Below are positions 38,371-49,262 of a stretch of DNA of 64,000 bases, piece after piece. Under the pieces are notes generated by a model. That model searched no databases, was not told the DNA's origin, and was given only the letters and a program-made list of their open reading frames with translations. Position 1 is the first letter of the stretch. Each line of letters starts with the position of its first letter. The stretch is from Strigops habroptila (Eukaryota > Chordata > Aves > Psittaciformes > Psittacidae). The stretch is from contig NC_044283.2 in assembly GCF_004027225.2 (NCBI RefSeq), positions 34,416,207 to 34,480,206 of the forward strand. Direction: 5' to 3'. The position numbers and the translations under genes were made by a program.

Positions 38371-40024
38371 CTACATAATCTGTGCCAGATGGCTCCATGG
38401 CGAGTCCTGTGACAGAATTAGTGTGTTGAACTTCGCTGAATTCATCTGACCAGCACACAGATCAGCATCTCACATGATGGCAATCTGCAAGTATTATTAA
38501 GACCCCAGCCCAGTTCACGAAAGTATTTAAACACATTCTTAACGTTCAACTCATACAGCTGCTAAGCTGGTATCCTACATGACAGTTATTTTCATACATC
38601 TACGTCTAAGATGTTGAGTAATTGTAGCTGCAGACAGATGGCTTTGCCCGAGTCAGCAGTGTGTTGGCAAGTTCATAAAAATGAATGAAAACAAAGTTGT
38701 AGGCAGTTCTTTCAAAACATTTCTTATTACACTGATGTCACTCTGGCCAAAAAAACAGGAAGTCTGCAGCTCAGCGTGTTCATGTTCTTAAGAGGATACC
38801 TTCATCTTTAAATCCGTAACACCAGTAAAAACAGCTGCTGCTTTTTTGTGTGCTGTGACAGCTCAGATTAATGAAGCTAAGCCTCAGATCATTTTATGCT
38901 ACTTGTCTTGGTTTTGCACAAATAGATTTAGAAAGGGAAGATAATCTAGTTACCTTCACTTCCACCAGCAGTAAACTGCTGAAGCTTTATTATATGGTGC
39001 TCATTGCTGTCACTTCTGAGTAACTGAAGTCTTTCATATGGATTCTTTCATATAGTATTAACAGATAACACTTGCTGTACAGGCAAAGAGCACTACCCAT
39101 ATACCCCTGTAAAAGGACCTGGATTAATACAAATGATACAATATTCTTTAGAAGGATGTTGGCTGCTTTGAGGGATTGTGTTTCTGCTTATAGTAAGTTT
39201 GATTGGCTGTATTATTCAGCTGTTTATTTTGGGTTATTATTATTTGTTTCTTCATCTCATGAAGAAATACAGCTGAGAAATAGAAATTTCTTGCACGGAG
39301 CAGAAAAAGAAAGCAAAATTGTCCACTAAAAATTCATGTTATTTAAAATCAAATGTTCATTACAGTTAAATGTTAATTTTAAAATAACATTTTGGCATGA
39401 TATTTTTTTCCCCCCAGCAAGAAACTGTGTATGCGCTTCTCATTCATAACATTTGTTACAGGTAATTTCAGTGCTAAACACTTACTGTTTGTCCCTTTGG
39501 GGGAAGCAGTATCTTCTCAATTGAGAAGGTACAACTGAGATCAGCTAACGTTTCCTGAATTTAAATGCTGTCTGCTGCTTTCGAACACTAAAATAAAGAT
39601 TTAAGTTGAGTAGTCTTGAGAATGCAGCAGTAACATTAGACCAGGTTTCCCTAGGAAAGAAAAGCCTTAGCTTGCTGCATGTTTGAAGCCTCAGGGGGGA
39701 GGAAAGCAAGAGCAGCAGGCTGAATTTTCAGGTTTGATTATGCCTCAAAATGGTTAGGAGCAAGCACTTGGAGAATTTTGCTGTATTGGACTCCAGATTG
39801 CAGGTTGATAGCCTCTGTGACCCAACTGTATTTCTTCTCTTGATGGCTGTTTGTGAGAATAATCTGGAGATAAGAGACATGGCAGAGCAAGCCTTGCTAT
39901 TTGTAAAGATGGCCAGGCAGAATGACTATACATTTCCACCAATCCTCTCCACTGAGTGGAGAACTGTCAACTGGAGATTGACATTCACAGAGGTATCAGG
40001 GATGTGTTATTAGCATGTATTGCA

Positions 40025-40176
40025 TAAATGCTCCATCCCTGGCAGTGTTCAAGGCCAGGTTGGACAGAGCCTTGGGCAACATGGTCTAGGGTGAGGCATC
40101 AATGCCCATGGCAGCGGGGCTGGAACTAGATGATCTTAAGGTCCTTTCCAATCCTAACTGTTCTATGATTCTATGA
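40025..40176 (+). mobile_element. CR1 LINE 3' end
   Basis: CTCCATCCCTGGCAGTGTTC, GGCCAGGTTGGACAGAGCCT and GGTCCTTTCCAATCCTAACT lead to TTCTATGATTCTATGA. It is severely 5'-truncated and closely similar to the 26.1 kb copy. Confidence 0.94.
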
Positions 40177-43100
40177 AATAATAGCTGGTTCCTGTCCTTT
40201 TTCACCTAATAATACACAAGTTTGCTAGATTTTTTCAGCTTTCCATTGATAACCCAGGAGGAGTTTCAGCCTGTGGAAAAATAGTGAAAAGTAGCATTAC
40301 TGATGAGGACAAGTCCATAAGGGGCTGTAATTGTGAAAGGCCTACTCAGCATTTAGTGGAAGTACTTAAAGGACTGTAACAGGGTGCTTCTTTTAACCAA
40401 ATGGAACAGAACTGATTTTTTTGATGATATATTATTCTTGGCAGAATATAAGCTTCTCTGGTTTCCACAGGATGAAGAGGATGAAGAATTCTCCAAGATA
40501 CCAACAAAAGAATTGTAGAGAAAAGAAAGAATTAGTTCCAGCTCAGTACAGAAGGGCTTTTTAAAAAGTCAGCTGAAGAAAGCTATAGGCCATCGTAAAG
40601 TTGTATAGAAAGGCCATAGTTGATCTATGTACAGGTGATATTCCAGGAAGGGGCTATCCTTGCCAGAGCCACAGAGATTTGACTGGGTAAGTTATTCTTC
40701 AAAACTTCTCTTAACATCAGGTCATCCAAAAAAGATAGCTCCCTCAAATGGCAGATGTCATTGCTTTTGATTTTCCTTAAATATTAGGCTTGATTTATCC
40801 GGTGGAACACAAATCATATGGAAACAACCATTTTTATTTTTCATTTACACAACTGTACGACACCTGAAAATAAGATGTGGGCCAACATCAGATCATTCAG
40901 TAAGGTGATAAACTAAACCAGTACATTTCCTGAGAACACTGGCATGTGTTTTTTTCCCAGCTAGCCTCATCCTCAGCTGTATCAAAGAGCTCTCTAGCAC
41001 CAAGTAACAAACATCTCGCACCAATCAGATGTATGTGCTTCCTCATCCAAATGCAAACATCTGCTCAAAAACTGGATAAATTCCAAGTTTTCTGCCAATA
41101 TGCTCTGAAAGAAAATCTCTTCCTGAGCCCAAATTAGTAATCAGTTGACTTGTATTAACATGGGAAAGAAAGCAGCTGCAATAGCCAGCTCATCTTTTTT
41201 TCTTCAAACTGATGGTTCCATTTATTTCACCACAAACAGAGTGAAAAATGGAGTAAAGCATACAGAGTAAGTTTACTTCGTGCTTTGTTTTGTAATAACT
41301 ATTTATTTTTACAGTTCTTCCCATGCAGCTTCCCTACTCTAATCCCATGGCTGTACCCAAAAGTGTTTTGAGAAGTTGACAGGCCCAAGGTGGGAGATGT
41401 TGAGGAATTCACTTATATGACATCATTGCTTCTACCAGGGCATTCTGCTATATCGTTGCTGTGTTTTGAGCAGACCCACACTGCTCCTTTTTGAGAGTAC
41501 CCCCTGTTCAGAATGCCCTCTGGAAGCCAGCGGGGGCTGGACAACAGCAGCTTCTCCCAGGTGCTGTGGAGCATGCTGGCTGGCACGGGGCTGCAGCTCC
41601 TTAGAGTGGGACACAGCTAACCAGCCAAGGGGCAGCATCTGGCTGCTGTGACGGGGGACAGCCATATGGGTCATTCCCTGTCAGTTATAATATGGATCTG
41701 TCCACTCATGGCTGAAGTAACATTCTCTGCTTTCCTCTCCAGGAAACAGCTTTCAGACAGCGACTCTTCTTCCTCACCTACTATTTTAAATCATAAATGA
41801 TGGGTGGATTTGCTTTCTGGCTCCAGAGCCAATCACTGTGCCAACGAACTTGGGAAGTGTGCGGATGATGTTTAGGGAAGCCAGGTGACAAATGGTAACA
41901 AATTAATCTTAAGCAAATATGTGGCAACTGTCTTTATTGTCTTACTTGAACCCTGAAGCTTGATCCCCTTTCATTCAAGAAAATGGAAGAATCCAGGTGA
42001 CCTTAATGGAAAAGAACTGAGCCCCTTTTGCTCATAACAACATAGGATTTTTTGTGTGCTCTTACCTGAGCTACACACCAACATTCATGTTTCTGTAATT
42101 CCGCTACTCAGCACGGGTCACGTAGAAAACACATTCTTACTTCTTCCTTTTGCGAGGAACAAACATGCACAATCACACCTTTGTAATCAAGATTGTGCAA
42201 CGAGGGCAAGTGTTGCACCTGCAGGAAGTTTTAGTAGCTGATGGTTTAAGACATTCACAATATACTCCCATATGTGGATGTTAATTTTCCTTTCCAACTC
42301 AAGACACAAAAGTGGGAGTCATCCAGCCAAATATGTCAAATGAGAGAATGAGAGAGAGTCTTAGTATAAGTAGGTCTTTCCCTAAAAATGTCTCTTGACT
42401 GTAAAGGGAACCCAGATCTGTTGTGATGTCAGTGAAATTAATTCCACTCCGTATGCAGAAATGGGGTAATTACATGCCTGTAGTTACCATTTATGAATTT
42501 CAGAGTTCCCCTGAAAACCTGAAGAGAGTTTTGGCATATGTCACTGAAACTCCACACCAAACAGGAGGAAGCCTTATTTTATTTAGCTTCTAGTGTGGAT
42601 TTTTTCCTTCTCTTTGGACTCTGTTTATCCAAACCTAGTGCAAATTATTAATCTCTGGTGCAACTGAAAAGTCACTACAAATAGCACCAGCGAGTAATTT
42701 CATATCCCTAGCCTCTCAACCATCCTCTCTTTCCCCAAATAATAAATGTGACATTTGCTCCAATCTAAGGAGGGATTTAGGGTGGAAGGCTACTGTCAAA
42801 ATATGGGCAGCATCTGACTGAATATAGTTTAACTGCACTTAAAACACAGAACTCAGAGAATTTAGAAAACTGGGCAAACATTGGTTAGATTGGCTTTCTT
42901 ACTGGTGACAAAGTATCTTTTGCCCAATACGATTCATCTCTGACAGTGGCATTTAAAACAAGTTGTTTCGTCTGCTTGAGCCTAACGATTAATGTTACTT
43001 GACCATCAGTGACAGTTCAGACTTTAAAAGGCTGTAGGCTCAGATGTGGGAGCTGAACAACGCTTCTTCAGTTGTGGGAATGTTACTAGAGGAAGAAAAT

Positions 43101-44398
43101 ACCTGGCTGGTAACTGCTGGAACTGATCTTCCATTCCCTTAGCAACAGGTGGTTGTGCTCAGAAGTTACGTGCCATTTTCAAAATTACCTGCAACGTATT
43201 TGAAACCATTACCAGGCGTCCACATCAACCCTGTTTTTCTGAACGCTTGTATGTGAGTCTTCAATGTAGGTGGAAACTTCTGCTGTCATTTACAAAAGGC
43301 TAGCCAGATTCCTCACCTGTGAGTGTTGGTAACGCTCCAGCCAGGCCAGCTCTGCACCAGCAAGTGTCCTAGCTCAGCCATGGAATCACTGGGCTTCCAG
43401 GAAACTGGAAGAGTTTAAATTCACCTAAGGAAGAGAAGTGGAATTCAGCACAGCCTAAAAATTGATACCTCCCGATGGCAGTTTTTAAATGGGGGGTGGT
43501 GCAGGAGTAACAGGCATAGATGACAATATTTTCTTAAAAACACATAGCCTTGCTAATGGTGATACCTTTGCTGTGGCAGCGGCCACTGACAACCATCGAG
43601 AAGGCACACAGGTACAAGTTAAGTGGACAAAGAGTGTGGCATATTATACACCATGCAGAACATTGCAAAAATGCACATTTTAGTTGAGAGAAAAGATTTT
43701 TTAAAATATCCTGCAAAGCAGATATTGCTGTTATTTGCTCTCCAGTTTGCCGCTTACAAGGCAAACGGGGAGAAACCTGCCAAGTGAAAGAGAGAGACAG
43801 CACCAGAACTCCTTCTGTGCAGGCTTTTTTCCCTCAGTCTCTGGACCACCGGGCCATGGCATGTCAGTATACTGTCATCCACAGTCAAGACAACTTTGAT
43901 TTTTGACGTATTCTCTCATGTTAACAAATTTGAAGACCAACATTTGTCATAAACTTAAAGTGAATTTTGTCCCCACACAGAAAAGACCAGCCCAAATTCT
44001 GAAGGTGCTATAGTGTGATCTTTAGGGCCAAAAAAGAAAAACAAACCTACATCAGTGCCTGCCCAAGCTTCAGCTTGTCTGCACATGCTTGTCTGCGGTC
44101 TGCAGCCTGTCCTGCAGGTGCTGCAGGCACTACAGAGGGATGACAGCTCATCAAATGGTAGCTACATACAGCCTTGGATAGATCCTTTTTAGCAGATGAA
44201 ACTGGGACACTGGGATTTTGTTACAGTTTCTCAACCAAAAAAACCAGAGAACTTCATATAGCCGTGCCCTAGTTTAGTTGTTTCTTTCGGGATGGGTTCT
44301 TTGATAGTGTTTTCATTTGAAATCTCTGTCTTCCCATGCACATACAGCTGATCACATGAAGAATTACAGGAGAAGAGAGACCAAGGCACTCAAGTAGT

Positions 44399-44704
44399 TC
44401 AAGTGGCTGAGACTGCAACCAAAATGGCAGCTGAGGCCAGGCGGTTTGTCAGCCCCTTGTGCACTCTTTCAAGGCTCTTCCATGAAGCAGCCACAACTGT
44501 CACAGCTAGTGCTGCACCGAGCTGCTCCCCCTCTGCATACTGGTAGCTTCTGCGTAGCACGGGGTCTGACACAGCTGAAAAGATGTCACCGTGAGGGTAC
44601 TGCTGGAGGAAGAACAGCACACGTTGGAAACCAGCAGGGTTTGCAGGCTGTGCTGTGCCTGTGTACAGGCTGTGTGCCTGTAGCTTGACCAGAAAGGCAG
44701 ACAC
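44399..44704 (-). other. Unassigned open frame, uncertain
   Basis: About 100 minus-strand codons to a stop at 44399, in a block more GC-rich than its neighbours. The peptide ends in a hydrophobic stretch (LASAAILVAVSAT) and contains LQQYPHGDIFSAVSDPVLRR. It resembles no family I can name, other frames are also open here, and no conserved start or exon structure is evident. Chance or an old retrocopy are both possible. Confidence 0.15.
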
Positions 44705-45067
44705 TGCTGGTGTAGCAGACCAGGGCTCACCATGGTAGCTTCATAAATACTGAAAGAGCAAGAGCCAGGGGAAGTGTTGGCTCTGGGCTCCTTCAGTGCT
44801 CTTTGGGTGAGGGGAGCACTGATCATATTTCTGGGGCCTGAGATGCCTGAACTTGGTGTTATTTTGGGGATCTCCACCAGTGCTCTTCTGTCGTGCTTCA
44901 CACCCAGACGTGACTGTAGGGCAGCAGAGGAGTCAAGCATAGCAATGAGCTATTTGCTTGACACACTAGAGGCAAGAACAGTAATTGCCTATGAATTAAT
45001 TCATCTTGTCAGCATGGCTAGTACTCACGTGCATTGTTGCTGCAGGCAGCAGCATCTTGTCATAAAT

Positions 45068-45559
45068 TGAGACCACAACGGATCATAATCCAATTAAAAT
45101 TTTATTAATTATAGCAAGTAGAATATGAGCAAAAACAGCGCTGGACGACAGGGGAGTCTGCGCTCCGCCAACTGCCGTGCTGAGCAGTTCAAACAGTCCC
45201 TTTTTATATATCTTTACTTCCGTGTTCATGAAGTAGTGGAGGTACTCTGCGCATGCTTCAGTTGTTGTTAGGGGGTCGTTTTCTGCCTCCTGGTGGTCGT
45301 TGAGGCCGAAGTAAGAAGTCTTCCTCCTTTATCCCATAGTTGACCCCTCATTCATATGTCCTTATATGGGGTTGTTTGTCCTGTTTCTGTCGGTTCCTGG
45401 AAGTCTGGCGGTTATCTCGCAATTGTGGTTATCTTATCTTACTCAAGCAGTGTCCGGTAGCTGTTTGCATAAGCGATTTCACATCTTTTGTTGCCTAACC
45501 TTTACATTGAGCTTAACATAAATCTTAATAAACAATATCCTAGTCCATAGTTTCTCACA
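45068..45559 (-). mobile_element. Solo LTR of an endogenous retrovirus (ERV)
   Basis: Read on the minus strand it starts TGTGAGAAACTATGG and ends GTTGTGGTCTCA, so it has TG...CA ends. Between them are a TATA-like ATATATAAAAAG and, downstream, AATTAATAAAATTTT with a polyadenylation hexamer, the order expected of U3-R-U5. No gag, pol or env remains next to it, so it is a solo LTR. The type is most like avian ERV-L, by resemblance only. A 7-base ATCTTGT occurs at 45054-45060 and 45560-45566, but on the left it is separated from the TG end by seven bases, so the target duplication is doubtful. Confidence 0.7.
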
Positions 45560-45889
45560 ATCTTGTGTAGTATCAGGGAGCGTAAGCATGAGAATCTGCC
45601 TAGAGTGGGCAGATGACACTGGTGCCACCCGGTAGCACCAGCCTCCTCTGCGGGGTCCGGGAGAGCAGAGGAAACCAGGGGCATGCCCTGCACTCACAGC
45701 CCTGCACCGCAGACCGTGCATAAGGGACTGCTGCGCTGAGAAGCGTGCTGCCTGTGCTCTGTCAGCTTTCGCGCTCATACTCTCCGGCGTTTGATGTTTT
45801 ACTTCTGCGTGGTGCGAACACGAATGTGCCAAGATACTTCCATGCGGCCTCCTGCTTCTTCCCGGAACAGGGAAGGTAGGCAAGCTTTT
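45560..45889. other. Spacer between LTR and CpG island
   Basis: Unique sequence rising in GC content. No feature was recognised. Confidence 0.5.
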
Positions 45890-46293
45890 TCACGCAGGGA
45901 CAGGCGCGCGTCCCTCCGGCGGAGCCCGCACGTCCGGGATTGAGCAGAGCTGAGCGCAGTAGCTGCTGCCGGGGAGGCAGCGGTGACCCAACGCGTGCTT
46001 TGCTCCGCCTCCGGGCACCTGCGCTGCCCCGGGAGGCAGGGTGGGAGGTCTGCACGGAGCACGGCCCCGCCCCGCTGGGGGAGCCCAGCCCAGCGCCGCC
46101 ACCGGTAAAAGGGGATGGCCTGAGAGTGAGCCCCGTTCTGTTGGTGCGCCTGCGCACTACCTGCGTGTCTGTGGCCGTGACGAGAGCCCGCCCCGCCCTC
46201 ACCCGCTCGGCCCGGGGGCGTCTCGGCGGTGACACAGTGATCTGCGGGGCAGGCGGGGGCGCGGCAGCGCCCGGCACTCTCTGCCGGCGGTCC

Positions 46294-46306
46294 GGGGACT
46301 TTCCCC
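46294..46306. promoter_or_regulatory. NF-kB motif
   Basis: GGGGACTTTCCCC contains the canonical kB decamer GGGACTTTCC and is extended by one matching base pair at each side. Confidence 0.6.
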
Positions 46307-46404
46307 TAGGCGGGCGCGGGGCCCGTGAGGAACCAGCGTCCTCCGTGCGTGGCCTAGCGAGCAGGTCTTCAGAACATCCCGGCACCTCAACTGCACCGCC
46401 GTCG

Positions 46405-46414
46405 CCTTATATGG
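46405..46414. promoter_or_regulatory. SRF CArG box
   Basis: CCTTATATGG fits CC(A/T)6GG exactly and lies 100 bp from the NF-kB motif. Confidence 0.55.
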
Positions 46415-46990
46415 CCCAGCGGTGGGAAAACACCGCGGTTAGGGCGAGACCTGCTTGCCGCCCCGTCTATGCCTGTGCCGGGCTCCGCAGTTGGCGCTCA
46501 GGCAGAGAGCCCCTCGGTCGCCCCGGGACGCGCCGCGCTGCCGGGTGCCCGCGATCCCGGCGCCGCTGAGCGACCGCCCCGCCCCGGGAATACCTTAAGC
46601 AAATGAAGCGCCGCGGCCCCGCCCCGCTTGCGGCCCCGGCCCCCGCGGCGCGGCCGGCAGCGCCTGCGCAGGGCAGTAGCCCCGCCGGGGAGGGGCTACG
46701 GTAGCGCCGCCTTGTGGGCCGCACCGCGCGCCACCTCATTGTGCCGCCGCGGGAAACACGGGATTTAGCCGGTGGCCCCCGCCCCGGTGCCGGCAGCGCG
46801 CCCCGACTGTGCCCGCGGGGCAAGCGGGAGCCATCTGCCGTGACCGCAGCTTCCCGCACCCTGCTGCGGAAACTGCGTCGCTTTGCCTTTCGGCCGGTTC
46901 CATTTGTCCCCAAGAGAACTGCGCGCGCACTCACGTCAGTGCATCTGTTCTCGGTACTCCTCCCCAGCGAGGTGTGACGGTGACTGCTGG

Positions 46991-48434
46991 AGGCCAGCGC
47001 AGCACCTGGCAGCGAGAGCTACAGGTTTTAGAACTGACGGGACGGCACAAACACCTCTTGCCGCGGACAGGTCTTCAAAATTCTTTCACTCTTCTCTAGA
47101 GTTAATGAAATGTTAATGATTTCCTTTCAAATACTTAATGCTTATTTACTTGTATGTCAGAATCTGCTTGTTGGGCTGCTTTCCATGCAGAATGTGAAAT
47201 AAAAATAACACGCTTCAACTTTCAGTTTCTGTTAAGAGTAGCTACAGACTCATCCTTTAATGAATCACAACCAAACATCAAAGAGGAATAACATTCAAAA
47301 ATCTTTTAAAAAAGGTAAGCTTAAGTCAGGACTTTATAAAAAAGCACCTACCACCTCAGCCTTTCAAAACACAGTTACCCTGCCACCCCCGTGAGCTCTG
47401 TAAATGCTGTGCGCTCCACTTTACAGATAGGAAACACAGGTTTTTACATTGCAACACGTGCTGCAGCTCTCGACCAGAGACCTGGCAATGCCCACACCAA
47501 CAGCTAGAAAAGCTGTTACCTACTTCAGAGGGCACTTCAGAGTGAAGAATACTACTTCAGAGAATGCTATTCCTGCCCCGCAAAAACACTCTGCATCTCC
47601 AACCTGAACAGGGTGAGGATTTGAAAACAGGTATTGTGCTTCCCGGTGCGAATACCGCAACTCCCAAATACAGCATGGAACTTGCTCTGCACCAGAAGCA
47701 CGCACCAAATCTCGTGCTGCGTAAGACACAATTTGCTTTCCAAATGTCAGGTCGTGCTCCAGAAACACTGAGGAGGAATGCCTGAGAAACCTCAGGAGAG
47801 CGCAGAGTGCAGGGGTCAGATGGAGGAAGTTCTGAACAGGCCGTCGGGAAGCGCAAGTGCCTTGCAGGCTTGAGGTGCTAGGGGCTGGACAGAACCACGT
47901 AGGGTACAGTGTAACACTGCTGTGGTTCAGTCCCAGAATCACAGAAGAACTCGAAGTCTTTCAGTGGACGCATCTACTACTGAGACCCCAGGAATCTATA
48001 TTCACTCCTGAGGTATCCAATCAATGGATCTGTCAGTCAAGTGTAAGGTCACCACTAAATGATGCTAATTACTGTCATCGGACAAGATCAAGTCAAAATA
48101 GCACTGAAGACATTATGTTTTTACAATTACATGTCATTATCCAATACATCAAAACATGCAGTTTGTGCAGGTATTTCAGTAACATTGAAAATAAAAGGTA
48201 TTTTCTTTGCTCCAAACCACTCTGCACATGGCGTACGAATGTAGCAAAGGGAGAGCTCAGTTAGCGTGAATACTTCACGATGCACTCACTGTCTCTAGCA
48301 GACAGCAGCATCTTCATTTTGCTTATCTTGGCGTTACAAAAGTAGAAATAGGTTTTCTATAGGTCTGCTATCAGTTTTACAGTATTGCAGCCATGAGTCC
48401 ACAGAAAACAAGTCATCCTTGTAGGATTACACCT
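46991..48434. other. Intergenic downstream of CDKN2AIP
   Basis: No gene recognised. A plus-strand AATAAA near 47200 could end a short transcript from the CpG island. Frames of 130-140 codons on both strands at 47.5-48.3 kb lack coding character. Confidence 0.5.
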
Positions 48435-49262
48435 TGAGGCCGCTCAAAGTAAAGCTTTTATTCAGGTGTTGCAAAGTTATTGAAATGGCTGGAATAGTTA
48501 ATAGCCACAACCAAAGTACTATAAAAGCACATCCCAGAGGTTTTAATAGCAGTCAAAATATGCTTAATATAGAAATCCATGTTTACCTCGAGAAAAATCA
48601 GCAAGTGGTATTTCACAATATAAATTAAACTTGCTTACAGAGTTCTGGTGGCTGAAGTAGCTGAGACTTGACTGCCAATTGGTAATTTGCCAGTGTAATG
48701 TTAAATGGGATCAGGGTGTCATTTATATTGCGAGCATTACAAAAACATCCCAAAAAATAGTCAACCAACAATTTTCTCTCCTAGTATGCACAACAGTGAA
48801 CATTATGAGCAACAAGCCTGAAACGGACGAATTCAACTTTTCGACTGAAGTTTTTAAACAACTTTCAAGTATTATGGTCCCTATATACACACTCCTACAT
48901 GGCTAAAAAAGACGTGGTAGACAATTGAGCACACCGCCATCAAATCGTAAGAATTACAAAACGGTCAGGTTTTAAACAGCAAATTGTACCTTAATCATTT
49001 AATTAAAAATAGAAGAATTAGGTAGACTATTTTGCAAACAAACCAGCACACTAGTGTGCTATATATTAAGGCATACCTTTAAATGCGCACCTGTCATCTC
49101 TAACAAGTTTTATACAATTGCTACCAAGTGAAAGGACTATCATTGTCTTGCAAAACTGAGAAAGAAATACAAAATATCTGGAAGCCTACATTTTCAAAGT
49201 ACAAAATTAACCTTCAGTCCTTGTGTTGAAATACTATACACAGTACAAACAGCAAAGCTCCC
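48435..49262 (-). other. CDKN2AIP: CDKN2AIP 3' UTR (probable)
   Basis: AT-rich sequence directly after the stop codon. A canonical AATAAA lies on the minus strand at 48457-48462, so the transcript probably ends near 48435-48445. It includes a perfect 16-bp palindrome at 49045-49060. Confidence 0.6.
49045..49060. repeat. Perfect 16-bp palindrome in 3' UTR
   Basis: AGCACACTAGTGTGCT is its own reverse complement and could form a small hairpin in the mRNA. Confidence 0.9.

Larger units (their letters stand above)
36861..45067. other. Intergenic between ING2 and the second CpG island
   Basis: No recognised gene. It contains two CR1 tails (38.2 and 40.0 kb) and a GC-richer block at about 44.4-45.0 kb with frames on both strands (separate entry). 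Confidence 0.6.
45890..46990. promoter_or_regulatory. Orphan CpG island, promoter-like
   Basis: About 1.1 kb of CpG-rich DNA midway between ING2 and CDKN2AIP with no recognisable coding exon. It holds NRF1-like TGCGCCTGCGCA (46145-46156), a full NF-kB site (46295-46304), a full CArG box (46405-46414) and many GC boxes. These are the usual contents of an active vertebrate promoter. Likely candidates are a long non-coding RNA start or a distant first exon; direction is undetermined. Long frames here come from GC richness. Confidence 0.6.

Noticed and set aside
45479..46977. Frames of 130-210 codons over the orphan CpG island
   Set aside because: Same GC effect: both strands are open, there are no domains, and translations are arginine/alanine/proline-rich.
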